Shown here: piece by piece, positions 37,130-49,605 of the stretch
Layout: each line of letters opens with the position of its first letter
Numbering within the stretch: the first letter of the stretch is position 1
Assembly: GCA_039619475.1 (NCBI GenBank)
Contig: CM077115.1
Location: forward strand, 502,593,352 to 502,657,351
Reading direction: 5' to 3'
DNA: 64,000 nucleotides
Source: Icerya purchasi
Taxonomy: Eukaryota; Arthropoda; Insecta; Hemiptera; Monophlebidae
Made by a program: the position numbers and the translations under genes
Notes under the pieces: model-generated
What the model saw: the letters and a program-made list of their open reading frames with translations, nothing else
Told to the model about the DNA's origin: nothing
Databases searched by the model: none

Positions 37130-40100
37130 TACATGGTTAAGATTGCGAGAAAAATCTAAATATGGACTTTTACGCATATATAATATATTTTGCTTGCTTC
37201 CCGTTCCGGTGTTGACAGGCTAATTTGAGTCGAGGAAACAGTTTTATTACCCGGTAACTAAGATTTTCCGATGGAAACCTACAAAAAAACCCACAAAGTA
37301 ATATTCAGCCATCGATATTAGCAAATCTCCGGTATCGCTAGTAGTTAAATAAGACTACTTCGTATGGTCGGACAAACGAATAAAGCATGTTGCCTTTTGC
37401 AACGATTCCGATAGACGACCGTCAATGGTGGAACAGTACAAGTGGTCTTTCGGCAAGTTGCAAAACGACCGTATTCCCGTAAGCAGAAAAGTTCGACTTA
37501 AGAACTCCCACAGATGTCATCTGGCAACGTGGCAAACTTATCGGATCTAATTAAAATATCGTTAAATTTCAACATCTGCGCCTCCCGGAACGACTCTGGC
37601 GACGATGTGTCTTCTGTCAAAAATGACTTTCGATAAAGAACTGCGTCGTCGCGGCACGTTTTCGTTCTCACGGGAGCGGATTACAAAGTTTCTCTTATCG
37701 GAAAACAATTTCCCAACAACAAATCAACGGTGACGAAACTTCTTATCCGACAACACAGCCGATTATGAATACGTACTGAATGTACCAATCGGTGTCGTAC
37801 AGTCGACAATATTATCAGTTTGGTGATAATTTCGTGCTTTTTTTCCCTCTGTTTCATCAGAGGAAGACAACTGTCGCCATCGATTGGAGAAAGTTTTAAA
37901 ACAGATCTCGTGACATTCGAAAGCCTATTTCATTTGTTTCGCGCGAAGAAAATGATCTCCACCGACAGATGACTCTGCTAAATCGTCGGAATACATTTCG
38001 ATTTTTCCATTTTCCGAGACAATGGCCGATTTTGAAGAAAATAGGCCTTCATATTTACATATAGACCCATAAAAAACTGTTCCCCCGACAATACGCTGCG
38101 AATAGTTTAGTACACATTTCAACCGGTTCCGACGCTGCATAATTTTAAAGAAGCCGAACCGAAGAAATCCATCTCCACTTTTCCCTTAGTTTGTTCTCCA
38201 TTTTATTCTTTCCACGTTAACTATTTTTATCTTCTTTTCTTCGCTTCTTTCGTTTTCACGGCAATTATTCATAATCCCTTTCTTTTAATATTTATAATTC
38301 GTATGTACTGCGGCGGAATGTAAAACAGCTGATAAATTTTAATTGGAACACTTTCCGAGCAATCACTGTTTCGACGTTATTCGTTTTATTGGGAATCTAG
38401 GCGTCGACTGAAAAAAAATTTAATATCGCTAATTATCTTTGCTGCAAAGAGGATAGAAATAACGAGTATGAAGGTGCTGCTATCTTCGTTAATCGCGCGA
38501 TTAGTCCACCAGACCATTAATATAGTTCCGACAAATTAACGTGACAATTCCACTTCAAATGTTCTGCCCCAATAGGCTATCTTTAAAAGCAAAAAAAAAA
38601 AAAAAGAAACAACAACAAAAAAAATAAAAAAAAGGCACGTTCTATAACGCAATAATCTGTGCGAATCCAAAGCGGAAAAAACGATAATACAGTTCTCCGC
38701 AGATTCATCCGCGAAGGTTTCATAGCGGTACATCATATACTGAAAATTTAAAACATTCCAACTTCTTAAACGTATGCAAAAAAAACTATAGCATTTTAAT
38801 TTTGTAACAGATTCAACGGGAGTAGCTCGCTGAATGAAATATGGACATTATTGGCATTAATAAAGATTCTCAACATGGTAATACAAATGACGAACGGTTT
38901 CTGAATTCGTTGCCAATGTTGCCCCGCTTTATGTGTCCATTTCAGAGGACAACTCGTTATTCCTATTACATGCACTGAGTTTTCGCTTTCGCAACAAAGT
39001 GAGCATGGTATAACTTATTCGGTAATAATAAATTTGAGTGAAAGTCAAAAATGAAAAATAGAGATACCTGTCTCTATAATGATTTACCTCATTTTGGTGC
39101 TGAAGGATTAGACTCGATTTTGCAATAACCTAACAAACTGGCTCTTGCTTCCCGTTTCAGGGAAACATTTAAAATAATTATAAAAAATTGTTTACGGAAC
39201 ATAAAGAAAGAATATTGATACGACCTCTTCGGCTTTTTGTAGATTTTGACCGGCTGTTGTCTTTCGGACGAACTTACCGCCTCGCTATCGCCTGCACTTC
39301 GGATGTTTTCCTCAGAGAGAAAGGAATAATCCTTCCCGATTGGTGATCTACGAACAGATTTCAACTGTTTCCGATAACAATGTCAAAATGATCCGAATCT
39401 TTAAAAAAAAAATTCTTTAAATTAAACAAAGTCCTCTTTTTTTATCGTTTATTTTCTATCGCCAAAATGATTCCAAAAATTTCTTCTTAAAAGAAAAACG
39501 GCGTATATTTCGATAACGACTGTTACGTTATATTTTTAACCGACCGTTCAATGCACTGCCAATGTGGGAAAAAAACAAACAAACGAAAGACCGACCAACT
39601 CTCATTACCTCTGCGCCAACGTTACCTGTGTACGGGCACCAATCGTGATGTGCTGCCCAATTTGCCCGGCACAGGGCCATTAACAGATGCTTATCGCGAC
39701 CTACGACAGTCGGTTTTTCGGAGAGCTTAAACAACCCAGTATTACACGTACCAAACGCACTATACTAAACTTCGCTGAAAGCAGTAATAATATTCTTAGC
39801 AAATTCCTTTAATTGTTGCAGTTATCATCATCATTGCCAAATATGTATTATTTTAACAATTCAAAATAGATTTTAGATGACAAAGTCCGTATCGATATTC
39901 TTCTGCCGGGTTATTTGGATTCCGCTTCGCTAAACGTACTTTAGACTATGAAATTTTTTCTTTATTCAAAACAGGTTCCCAGTGGCATCTTTTTTTTTTT
40001 TTTCAGGGCCTTCGACAATTGTCTTCTATACACAAAAACTGTAATTCTCATCTAAGTAATCAAACCATTATATAAACTTTTTTATAAAAAGAAGTGTGTT

Positions 40101-40225
40101 TCTTCTAAAAAAACTACCGTAAAACGTGTATCACCTGCACAGAGGACTATCCCTAGTGCTGTGAAAGTTTTTAATAGATAGTTTCTTTGTCCAGAATTTT
40201 ATCATACGGCGCTGATTTTATAGTA
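37130..40225. other. No recognisable gene
   Basis: Moderately A+T-rich sequence without motif-bearing frames. A short A-run lies at 38590-38604. It could hold unrecognised regulatory or exon sequence. Confidence 0.45.
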
Positions 40226-40227
40226 TA

Positions 40228-40320
40228 CGAGGTTTGTTCAAAAAAAGGCCAAACTTTTGAATTGCTTCCGAACCGTGTAAAATTTGACTACACTGACGCC
40301 CGTTATCTGTCTTATTTGTT
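40228..40320 (+). mobile_element. Solitary mariner-like end
   Basis: Begins after a TA dinucleotide with CGAGGTTTGTTCAAAAAAAG. The next about 60 bp (including AACTTTTGAATTGCTTCCGA and GTGTAAAATTTGA) resembles the start of the mariner at 63206 (CATGGTCTGTTCAAAAAAAG ... GTGTAAAATTTAA). No matching transposase or second end is visible nearby, so this is a truncated copy of that family. Confidence 0.62.
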
Positions 40321-40840
40321 TCCATGGATTAAGTTATTTTTTTTTGTTTTTCGTACTTACTGGCTATCTTTACAAGAAAAACCAAATTCGACCTTAGAGA
40401 GTGGCGAGTTTACTGCAAGTGGCGCAGCGAACCTAGAAAGTCACGATTTATTTCAAATGGCTCCCGGAACAGGGACAAGAAAACGATTTAGTTCAACATT
40501 TACTCAGGAATGTGTAAGTTGTCTCCTCCGCCTTCAGTATTTGCGGCGAAATTCTTAGACCAGCTTGCGAGTATATATTGAATGTTCCACATCCCAGTAG
40601 AAATCTCGTAATATGCTCTTATAGCTTCAGTTTGCTCTCATTCATTGAAGTAGTGATTTCAATTATAAGGGCCGCCCTGTAGTAGCTGATATCAGGAATG
40701 GGTGCTGAAGTATTTTGCAAGAGATTGGAGTTATCAAGTTTTTTTAGCTGTTTAGTCATTTCTTCTGAATAATAGTGTTGATGCAGTAGCCGAAAAAAAA
40801 AAAAAAAAGAGGGTCTAATCTTTTGACATAATTAAAAGAG

Positions 40841-40898
40841 GTTCACCACAATCCCCGACACCCTGTTAAGGGTATGGGAATTACATTAACTTTACTAT
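40841..40898 (+). repeat. Dispersed repeat tail, copy 2
   Basis: Similar to 37065-37126; see that entry. An A-run lies just upstream at about 40794-40808. Confidence 0.42.
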
Positions 40899-41121
40899 GG
40901 CTGAGACCAGTTTATCCTTTTAAATACTAATCGAAGTAATATAGTGCCAAACAAGCATTTTTACCAACTTCGTCCTATTTTTGTTACATTTTGCTTGTAA
41001 TCTCATCTAGGACGGTCGGTAGATTTGTTGTGATCATTTGAAACCCGCGCACTAGTCACTCCACAGTATTGTTGAATCAGCCTAATCGGAACTGTAATAT
41101 TGTGACTGCCTCAAATATATA

Positions 41122-42440
41122 CACCCTGTCAAGAAAGTATCGGGAATTGTTAAATAAAACGAACAATTTTTAATTTTCATCCAAATTTATTTTGTCACCT
41201 TCAAAATAACATCCATTCGAAGCGATGCACATATGCCAACGCTTTTTCCACTCGGCAAAGCACTTCTGATAGGCGGTTTCCGGGATGGCCTTTAGCTCTC
41301 GCGTCGCATTCGTCTTGATGTCATCAATCGATTCGAAGCGCATTCCCCGTAGCGGAAATTTGAGTTTTGAGAATAGGAAGAAGTCGCAGGGTGCTAAATC
41401 TGGTGAATACGGCGGTTGTTCGATGATATTTACCGAGTGTTTGGCCAAAAACTCATTCACAATTATGGCTTTGTGAGACGGCGCATTATCGTGATGGAGA
41501 ATCCAAGAATTGTCGACCCACAAATCGTTACGTTTACGACGGATAGCCTCTCTCAAACGTCTCAAAACACTTAAGTAAAACTCTTTGGTGACTGTCTGTC
41601 CGGCTGGCACATATTCATAGTGTACCACGCCTCGAATATCGAAGAAAACAATCAACATGATCTTCACTTTCGATCGGCTTTGGCGAGGTTTTTTCGGCTT
41701 TGGCGCGCCAATTGGCCGCCATTCGGACGATTGCTGGTTCGTAAGCGTGTCGTACTCGTACACCCATGTCTCGTCACCAGTAATTATCTTTTCCAAGAAG
41801 GTAGGATCCAAATTGGCTCGATCCAGCATGTCTGCAGCTACCTGTTCTCGGTACTTTTTTTGAAAGAAATTCAGGTCTTTCGGAACAAGCCGAGCCGCAA
41901 CGCGTTGCATACCCAATTTTTCGTGCACAATCGTACGTACGCTCTCGTGTGACATGCCCAATCCATGAGCCATCTCTCTCAAGCTCACATGACAATTTTC
42001 AGCAACGATTTCCTTGATTTTATCGACGTTATCATCGGTCACACTCGTTGAAGGCCGTCCAGAGCGAGGCATGTCTTCGACCGTCTCCCGACCATCCTTG
42101 AACGCTCTGTACCACTCGTAAACCCGCGTTTTTGATAAAGCAGATTCACCAAAAGCCTTCTGTAACATTTTCAGTGTATCGGCACAAGAAATTTCGTTCG
42201 AAACACAGAATTTAACACAAGTACGTTGTTCAATATTTTCACTCATTGTAAAACTTCGACAAAACACTTCAAGGTCGACTGATTTTAACAGCTGCTGTAA
42301 ACACACTGGTTGACAGATCGCGCTAAAAATAGGCATCATAATACAAAACAGTTGTATCAACCTGGAAAAAAAAAATTATCTGCCTAGCTATTACCCGGGA
42401 GATTTAAATTGACAATTCCCGATACTTTCTTGACAGGGTG
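41122..42440 (-). mobile_element. Complete, apparently intact mariner transposon
   Basis: A 1319-bp element flanked by TA on both sides (41120-41121 and 42441-42442), the signature target duplication of Tc1/mariner. The outer 29 bp of each end (starting CACCCTGTCAAGAAAGTATC) are identical in inverted orientation. It encodes a single uninterrupted transposase on the minus strand. Perfect ends plus an open frame indicate a young, potentially active copy, in contrast with every other element in the window. Confidence 0.95.
41170..42246 (-). CDS. Mariner transposase, DD34D type
   Basis: Cuts and pastes the element by binding its inverted repeats and cleaving DNA in the nucleus. The start at 42246 (MSENIEQRTCVKFCV) gives 358 residues, normal for mariner. 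The frame stays open for 38 codons upstream, but that part lacks mariner similarity and runs toward the inverted repeat. Two helix-turn-helix units are visible, at about residues 20-50 (ending YEWYRAFKDGRE) and 87-110 (SLREMAHGLGMSHESVRTIV), joined by the GRPSTS linker at about 63-68. Catalytic residues are D158 (TGDETWVYEYD), D253 (WILHHDNAPSHKA) and D288 (YSPDLAPCDFFLF), with 34 residues between the last two, the classical DD34D spacing. All three are intact and there is no internal stop. Subfamily not determined. Confidence 0.94.
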   Translation of the reverse strand: MSENIEQRTCVKFCVSNEISCADTLKMLQKAFGESALSKTRVYEWYRAFKDGRETVEDMPRSGRPSTSVTDDNVDKIKEIVAENCHVSLREMAHGLGMSHESVRTIVHEKLGMQRVAARLVPKDLNFFQKKYREQVAADMLDRANLDPTFLEKIITGDETWVYEYDTLTNQQSSEWRPIGAPKPKKPRQSRSKVKIMLIVFFDIRGVVHYEYVPAGQTVTKEFYLSVLRRLREAIRRKRNDLWVDNSWILHHDNAPSHKAIIVNEFLAKHSVNIIEQPPYSPDLAPCDFFLFSKLKFPLRGMRFESIDDIKTNATRELKAIPETAYQKCFAEWKKRWHMCIASNGCYFEGDKINLDEN

Positions 42441-42442
42441 TA

Positions 42443-45430
42443 AAATCATCTGCTGCTATTCGTTCGCCGTATTGCATATATTATTTGTTATGTTGCAATG
42501 AACGGATTTTGGTTATTTCATTTGAGTTTACAATTAAAAACCCAAATAAATTTAAATTGAATTCGCATGTCTTACATACTGCAAAGGTGTATTTAGAATT
42601 CAAAGAGAGTTGAAATAATCGATTCCTTTATTCTGGATTATTCAAACTGATAAGTTTGGTTATTTTCTTTCATTCTTTTCTTCTGTTTCCACTCTTGCGG
42701 GATTTTTACGTCTGCTACCCTCATATTCCTTCAGTGATTTTTCTCCGGTTCATTTAATTATTTGAATTTTAAAAGAATTATTTTAATACTGGTAAACGAT
42801 GAATGATTTTTAGTTAAGATTTTTTTTTCCCCCTTACGTAGTAAAGATTTATGGTAGCCAAATGGTGTAGCGCCGGAACGAACAAATAAATAAATAAATA
42901 AATAAGAAAAAGATCAACTGAAAGAAAAAAGATAGAAAAAATTAAATTTAGAAATTCTCGAATCGTTCTTTGAATCATTTCTTCTTTCTTCTAAACTATA
43001 ATACGAGTACAACTGAATTACGACCTCTAAAATTCGGCGAAAATAAAATATCGTTCGGCAACAAACACCTCGTAAGAGCTCTGTATCGTATGTCCTCTTT
43101 ACAGATGGTTCCGAACAAGAGAAAATATGAAATGAGCGCAGACACATCTTCCCTCAAAAATTCCCAAACTGTAGCTCTGAAGGTAATTGCAGCATAGATT
43201 CCTTGTTTAGCCTCCAACAATAAAAATTAAATTACTGTTGGACTCGGTTAGACAGCAGTATTTTACTCCAGCTATGCTTTTGCTAAAAAGTAACGATTTC
43301 CGTCGATCTCCATTGTTCCTATCCTCAGTTCTTTTATCTTATCAATATTTGATACCGACTCTACATCTAACTGATCATTTTCCCTTGTGTCGAAGATCCG
43401 TTGCTGACATGCCCAAAGGGGAGGTTTAAAAAAAAAACCATTCTCTCACAATGTCGATTGTCTCCTCTTATATATATGGAGTAACATTAATTTGCTTTTA
43501 ATTTTGTCAGTTTCTCTTTTTCCCGATATATGTATATTGTGAACGTTCCCTAGCAGCTTTTTTGCCTAAATTTTATCTCATATTATTGTTTCTTCGATTT
43601 ATAATTTCTTTTTCATTATCATCATTTTAAAGCAATCTTTATTTTTTTTAGGTTTCCACCGATTTCAGAAGATACCCTATATATATTTATGATCTGACTC
43701 AAGATTGTGTGCGTGTGTCAGTGGTGCATACAGTGTGTGTGATATTGTGTATACATTAAAATGTTTTCACTTAGTTTATTGATATGTACGTGTGGTGGTT
43801 GTACAAAATTTTACTAACTAGCCGAAAACCAACTAACCTTAAAAGGCTTTTGTTTATTAATTTTTTAATCAACTACAAATTAAACTAAAAAAAAATGAGG
43901 TTACATAATTTATTTAACTGCTTTATAATCTATGAGGAAATACATATATTCTTATTTCCAGATAATCTTTTCTCCCTTTTTTTTAACTGGTTTCTCCAGA
44001 TTTACGTCTTTTATTTCTTTCCGCTTTCGCTCGTCATCCTTTTCCTCTGAGCTAGCCATACGGACTTCGCGGCTTTAATTTAACGGCTTCCGCAGCAGTA
44101 AAACGGCGCAATCCGGATTAGAATTTTTACAGATTATCACCTTGTATCGGTATCGTTACTTTTCAGCGGAAATTTTATACCTCATTGAATTTCCGTTGTA
44201 TTCTAAATTTATTTGTTCCCGCCAAATTCTTAATGAGCTAAAATGAACGACCAAGATTACGCCCGACGAAAACAACTTTAGTGGCATTTACAGTGTGCAT
44301 TCAGCGAAAATCCACTCGGCATCATTTCTTTCATGCAATAATCCCCAGTGTCAGTAGTCTATATACGGGCGGATACACCTCAATTGCAAAGCTGATTGTC
44401 CAAGAGTAAGCGCTGCATACACAGAGCAGAAGCTAACCTTGTTCCCGGTGCTAAAGTTCGAATCAAAGTATCAATTTTCAAAATTTAACCTAAATTTTCT
44501 TCCAGGGCCCCAAACCCGAAGCCCCCGCGTGATGAACAATTTTGATAATCAGATGGAATTTTAAAAATCTGACCCGAATTACAATGCAGGAGCCATGAAA
44601 TTCATACAAGTCTGGAGCCCCTTAGACTGGTCCTTTCCACTGATCTGAATGCTTGCCTGCAGGAAGAAGGACCAACCCTCTTGGCTGAGCTCATCTGGTA
44701 ATCTGAACCGTATTAAAAATTAACCAAAAATTGATATCCAAATACCGAAACTAACCTTAATCCCCTCTGATCCTTCCATCAAGTTTTCCAGCTGTATGTA
44801 ATATTTTTCCAAGCCTAATTGACTTAAGCATATTTTTATTTTTTTCAATTCTGAAATTTTTTTCGATCTTCCATGTTTTTTCCCCACAATTCTAAGAATG
44901 AATCCTCCGAAGTCCAGATCGCCGCAAAAGCGCACCGACCATTCCCACGCACACGTGTTGCCACGCATGCTATACCTGAATTTTCAAAATTAAACCAAGT
45001 GTACTTTATTTTCTCGCTTCCAAAAAATTTTTACGATCATAATATGTTTTGTTTATTTTTTTCCAAGTCCAACCAAGCTCCAATCAACCACCCGTTTCCC
45101 TATCGATTATGAAATATGTTTTATTTATTTTTTTCAAGTCCGTCAGAAGCTCCAAACAATCGCTGACGCAGTCGCCACCAGTAATTTATATCAAGTGTCT
45201 TAAATTAACCCTGAAGCACGTGTTGTTTACACAGTCTTTTTTCACCTTTTCTTATTACGTTCCCCATCCTTAAATTATTATTTACTTCTATCCGTCTAAA
45301 TCACCAATCTACAAAATAATTCATCGTCTCTTTCTTGTTTCTCATTCTTCTTAGTAACATGGTCGAACTTTATTGGTCACTTACTCTTCAATATCCTTCC
45401 ACCCACATTCCGAAAATCTTCGCTTTATTC
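42443..45430. other. No recognisable gene
   Basis: A+T-rich with (AAAT)n near 42888-42904. The 82-codon minus-strand frame at 44720-44968 and the frame at 42970-43197 match nothing recognisable. No splice-flanked conserved exon found. Confidence 0.45.
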
Positions 45431-45432
45431 TC

Positions 45433-45433
<1 letters not shown>

Positions 45434-45469
<36 letters not shown>
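45434..45469. repeat. (TA)n microsatellite
   Basis: About 18 uninterrupted TA units. A short imperfect palindrome (GTACTTCGTGAACTGTTTAA and its near-complement) lies downstream at about 45574-45620. Confidence 0.9.
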
Positions 45470-45473
<4 letters not shown>

Positions 45474-45835
45474 AAAGCGCGGTCGCATCCGCCTTAGATA
45501 AGACTAAAAGTCCAGAAGACTTCTTAGTTCAAAGTTCTCTAGCGGCCCAAAAAACCGCATTTTTAAAAGTCTTGGTACTTCGTGAACTGTTTAACTTCGA
45601 ACAGTTCTTAGTACTATCTCTTCCCTAGCACTGATCTCATCTGTTGACGCAGTCCGGTTGAGTGGCTAGAACATTCTCGACTGGTACTAGCTAAGGATGT
45701 TAATGACGAAAGTAAACGTCGACAGCAGATAAGGGCAAAGTGCTACAAGTGAACTGCAATAATGGATCCGAATCATGAGCGCTACTGTCGCTGATGATGC
45801 GATATCAGTGGTAGTACGGATCGTTGAGATAGACA

Positions 45836-46085
45836 GCCTGTTTTTTTTTTGTTTTTTTTTTGGGCTTGTCAACCAGGGACCTTTACCCAGAAACAATTAG
45901 AATAGGAAGGAATCACTTATATCCTGATACGATCAGATATTGTTAGGAGAAAGGAACAAATAATAGGAACAATTTGTGGAGAGGGAAGAGATAGAACATA
46001 AGAGGCGCAGTACGGAGTAGGAAGACCAAGTCCCAGCAAACTAAAGTAGAAAGCCGAGCACTCAGCAGAAAGAGATACTCCTGCT
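45836..46085 (-). mobile_element. LINE family A, short 3' tail
   Basis: Minus strand: T-run at 45841-45860 (poly(A)), a 3' UTR containing in + sense GGGACCTTTACCCAGAAACA, then codons ending LGLPTPYCASYVLSLPSPQI and TISDRIRI. It is severely 5'-truncated at about 46085. It is very similar to the 9.4 kb copy. Confidence 0.8.
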
Positions 46086-46089
46086 GTAC

Positions 46090-47425
46090 ATGGAAAATGA
46101 TCTGTTTACGTTGTCTCTGGCAGAAATCCCCGATAGGGTTATCAGTTCTTGGTAGATGGTCTCAGCAGGTAGCTGAAGGTAACGATAGATGGCATTGTAA
46201 CAAATAATGTTTTATCATCGCATCATGCACGTGTCGGTTGCGACCAAGGCTTTTTTTGGTACGTTAGCGTGATATTCCAGTAAAAATCGGATTGTATGTA
46301 GAGTTATCCTATGCACAAAACCTGAATTCCTCCCCCTTCTCTTCAGAAGTACTATTACGGTCGTCCACGCTTCGGAATAGTCACTCAACAATCAGAAGTC
46401 ATGTAGAGATCGATTTATAGTCATTTTACCTTTTTTTAAATTATATTTTAATCTATTTTATGGGTTTTTAGTAATTTTTTAAGATGTTATTCATATTTTT
46501 TGACTATCTTTTTACGTTTTAACTTCTTGATCGCCTTTTTATGTGTTTACATCTTTTGATTGTCTTTTGACACGCTTTGCTTCTTTTTAGCTTCCACGTG
46601 TTTTGTATCTTTTGGCTGTCTTTTAAGGTATTTTGCGTCTTCTTTTTTATTTTTGATTATTTTTTTTACACGTCTTAAAGCCTTTGATGGCCTTTTTTTA
46701 TTATTTTTTCTTGATGCACTGTGTACACATCTGAATGAATCTCTGTATAATTGCAAAATCTTTAGCAGAGCACTATATGAAATTTCTCACATCATTTGAA
46801 GTCTGTAATTGAAAAGTGTGTGCGCATTTACGTTTTAATATCGTTTTACATCTTTCATTACTGTTGATTACAATTAGTTATTCGCCTAATTTGTTAATTT
46901 GCAGTGTTAATCCCTTTTTTTCCCTCACATTGACTTATTTTTGCCTCATTCGATGAATGGTTAATGGTTTAGAAGTACCATGTCATGTTTATATGCTACG
47001 AAATGCAGTAAAATAATCATCGCACAAAGAATAAGAGGTAGCATAGAGTGCACAGCATGCAGATATGGGGTAATTGAATGTATCAAATATTGCAGCACTG
47101 ATCATAGGTGTTACAAAACGCTTAAAATTGTTAGATAAAAGAGGTATAAAGTTATATAGATATATGACAGATTGTGCAGCGCATAGTGGCTGGTGATTGA
47201 TAATTAGATCTGTCGATCGTGTGTACGTGGCTTAGTTTAAAAATAAATTGATATCTGCTTATCATATAACATAATACGCGCATACACACATACATACACA
47301 CTGAAACAGTCGTGTGTTTGCACGCATCATCGTCATTCATTGTTATCATCGTTATCATTAACAGCATACTACATGCATACTATGCTTTATCTGACGTATA
47401 AAAATCCCTTATTCGCAAAGAATAT
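46090..47425. other. No recognisable gene
   Basis: A+T-rich, with a T-rich block around 46430-46720 that gives a spurious open frame made of repeats of a CTTTTGA/CTTTTAA-like motif. Confidence 0.5.
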
Positions 47426-47429
47426 ACTA

Positions 47430-48480
47430 TTTCTGCTTTCATTAATGTTACCTCCGCTTTTGATAACGTTCACTTATCTTCTCTTCTACATAAAACGGGT
47501 TCCATTAATGTTCCGTTACAGTTCGCTTCCTTAATTTTTAAGCTTTTCTACAATAGATCAATTCAGCTCTTCACTCCTTCCTTCTCAGATTCTAGAGTGG
47601 TCTTTCGGGGCCTTCTGCAAGGCTCATAGCACTACTCTCTTTAACATCTATTGCCACACAGCCTAACCACTCTTCAGATATCGTCTACTTCTTTATTCTT
47701 TGCCGGTGATATACTCATCTACTCTTCCTCAGTTAATCTTTCTTCCGCCGTCGTGGAGCTTAACAACTCTCTTTTCTATCTGAATAATGCGTTATCCGAT
47801 CTTCACCTTTTTACTTCTCCTGGGAAATCATCTGCTATGGTTTTCACTTATTCTCCTTATAGTCGTTTCTCAGTCAACCTATCCGTGTAGCACCTTCCTA
47901 TTCCATTAGTTAGTTCCGTCTCCTACCTTTGCATTGTTCTTAACAGTAACTTATCTTTTCAATATTAAATCAATTATCTGTATGCGTCGGCCCTCAGAAG
48001 GGTTAATTGGTTGAAGGCTCTCTCCGCCCGTAATTGGGGTGGAGGTCCTTATATCCTTCTGATGCTATATAAGGCCACTATCCTTTTCAAATTCAATTAT
48101 TGATCGTTCCTGTACGCTAGTGCTTCTAAATATCTACTCCTTAAGTTTGATAAAATTCATAACATGTGTCTTCGCCTTTGTATCGGTGTCTCGAACGCCT
48201 CTCCCATTTCAGCCATTTTGGCAGAAACTGGTTCCTAACCTTTATTCATGCGAAGACTTTATATCTAGGTGAACGATTTCTGATCAAACGTCTTCATATT
48301 TCCAATTCCTACTTGCTTAATTCTTACCGGTTTATATTCAACAACTGGCGTTTCTCCCCTTGTAAAACTCCAATCCTTTCCTTGATTTATTCACGTCTCA
48401 GAGCCTTCTCTGCTTTTGTTCAATTTAGTACTCGTTTTCTTGTACACTGTTCTTATCGGTGCTAACCATATCCCATATTC
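47430..48480 (+). mobile_element. LINE reverse transcriptase fragment
   Basis: The + strand reads INVTSAFDNVHLSSLLHKTG (AFD block), RVVFRGLLQGS, LFFAGDILIYSSSVNLSSAV (FADD box changed to FAGD), LSDLHLFTSPGKSSAMVFTY, and RRVNWLKALSARNWGGGPYI, then LRLCIGVSNASPISAILAET. These are consecutive RT palm/thumb blocks. The layout is the same as the minus-strand fragment at 18690-19077, so it is probably the same LINE group. Stops and frameshifts throughout; it has neither ORF1 nor RNase H here. Confidence 0.82.
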
Positions 48481-49105
48481 CCTGTATAGAACAACGTTTT
48501 TTTAACTATAGTTCACGTAAATATCACTTTATTAGCTGACTCTACGCCTCTATAATTAAACCGGCAATACATGCGATAAAAAACTCAACTTTTAATATAG
48601 CAGTAAAAAAATCGTTACTCTCATTTATTAATAATGGTTCACGCGATTTTGGTTGCTTTCTTATTTCTCGATAGTCGGTCGGAATTTTATGTTACAAATA
48701 TTCGGTTGATATTTCCAGATTTGTTAATTTTGAAACGCTATACTTTTCCGACTTATCCGTTATTCGGTTAGTTTTAAATGCTCGGTCTCTCGTTTCTTGC
48801 AGAAACATTCCTTAGTTCGAAAAATGATGATGCATAGCGGTTTACAGCAATATTATCTTTGTTGTTAAGATAATTTCATTAACATTATTCAATTACAGTT
48901 CACTATCCAATTTCGGAGTTTTCATCATTCATTTATAGTATTCGTTATTCGCTGCCGATTGTTCATAAATTATTCTAATTTCAATTCTTTGACCGATTTT
49001 GAAAACAGTTTAATGTTTCTCTAAAATTTTCACTCGGCAAACAAAAGCAAAAATCAAAGCAATCGATTGAATTTAGGCAAAAACAACTGGTTCCTAATAA
49101 ACATC

Positions 49106-49597
49106 AAATAATAGCAGTCAGTAAAGAGAAATTACACAGTCGACACTGCAGCCGAAGGTGAGAAAATGGGACTGCGAATAAGCAAAATCAGGGCGTTGAG
49201 GAAAAAGGAAGACATACAAATAACAGTTAAAATGTGTGGAAACAATATGGCTGAAACAGTACTAGATGGATTTAAACTTCAAAACTACTACGCAGTAGTT
49301 GAATCCTGATATGGAAAATAGAGACAAGCGAGATAAGATCCTCTTTTTTCGCTGTAGAATGGCAAAATGCTATGTGCACACTCAGCGCTCTTCTATACGC
49401 GAAGGAATGGGAGCACGAATGTATTAAAAAAGATACGACACGGCTGCGAACCTTTGAAATGTGGATTTTTGGAAGATCTCGAAAATAGCACATGTCGATG
49501 GCACGTGTAACATGAGAAAACGAGCGGGTCAAGAAACGCTCCAATGAGAAATATAGCACGGATATAATACTGGAAGGGAAAATAAAAGGCCAACACC
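49106..49597 (+). mobile_element. Decayed LINE RT region, copy 2 (left part)
   Basis: Shares about 500 bp with 33826-34395 in the same orientation: AATAATAGCAGTCAGTAAAG, then GCAGTAGTTGAATCCTGATA, then ATAAGATCCTC, and ATCTCGAAAATAGCACATG. Split at 49598 by the hAT insertion and resumes at 50809. Confidence 0.66.
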
Positions 49598-49605
49598 ATC
49601 TAGGG
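49598..49605. repeat. hAT target-site duplication, left copy
   Basis: ATCTAGGG, repeated exactly at 50809-50816. Eight bases is the hAT hallmark length. Confidence 0.9.

Noticed and set aside
42247..42360. N-terminal extension of the mariner transposase frame (38 codons)
   Set aside because: It has no mariner similarity and runs toward the inverted repeat. The family start fits MSENIEQ at 42246.
45655..45705. A-box-like sequence (GTTGAGTGGCTAGAACATTC)
   Set aside because: No B box follows at the right distance, so a SINE or tRNA call is unsupported.
46547..46799. Two overlapping open frames, one Lys-rich and one Phe/Leu-rich
   Set aside because: Both are produced by an imperfect CTTTTGA/CTTTTAA-like repeat. 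Low complexity, not a gene.
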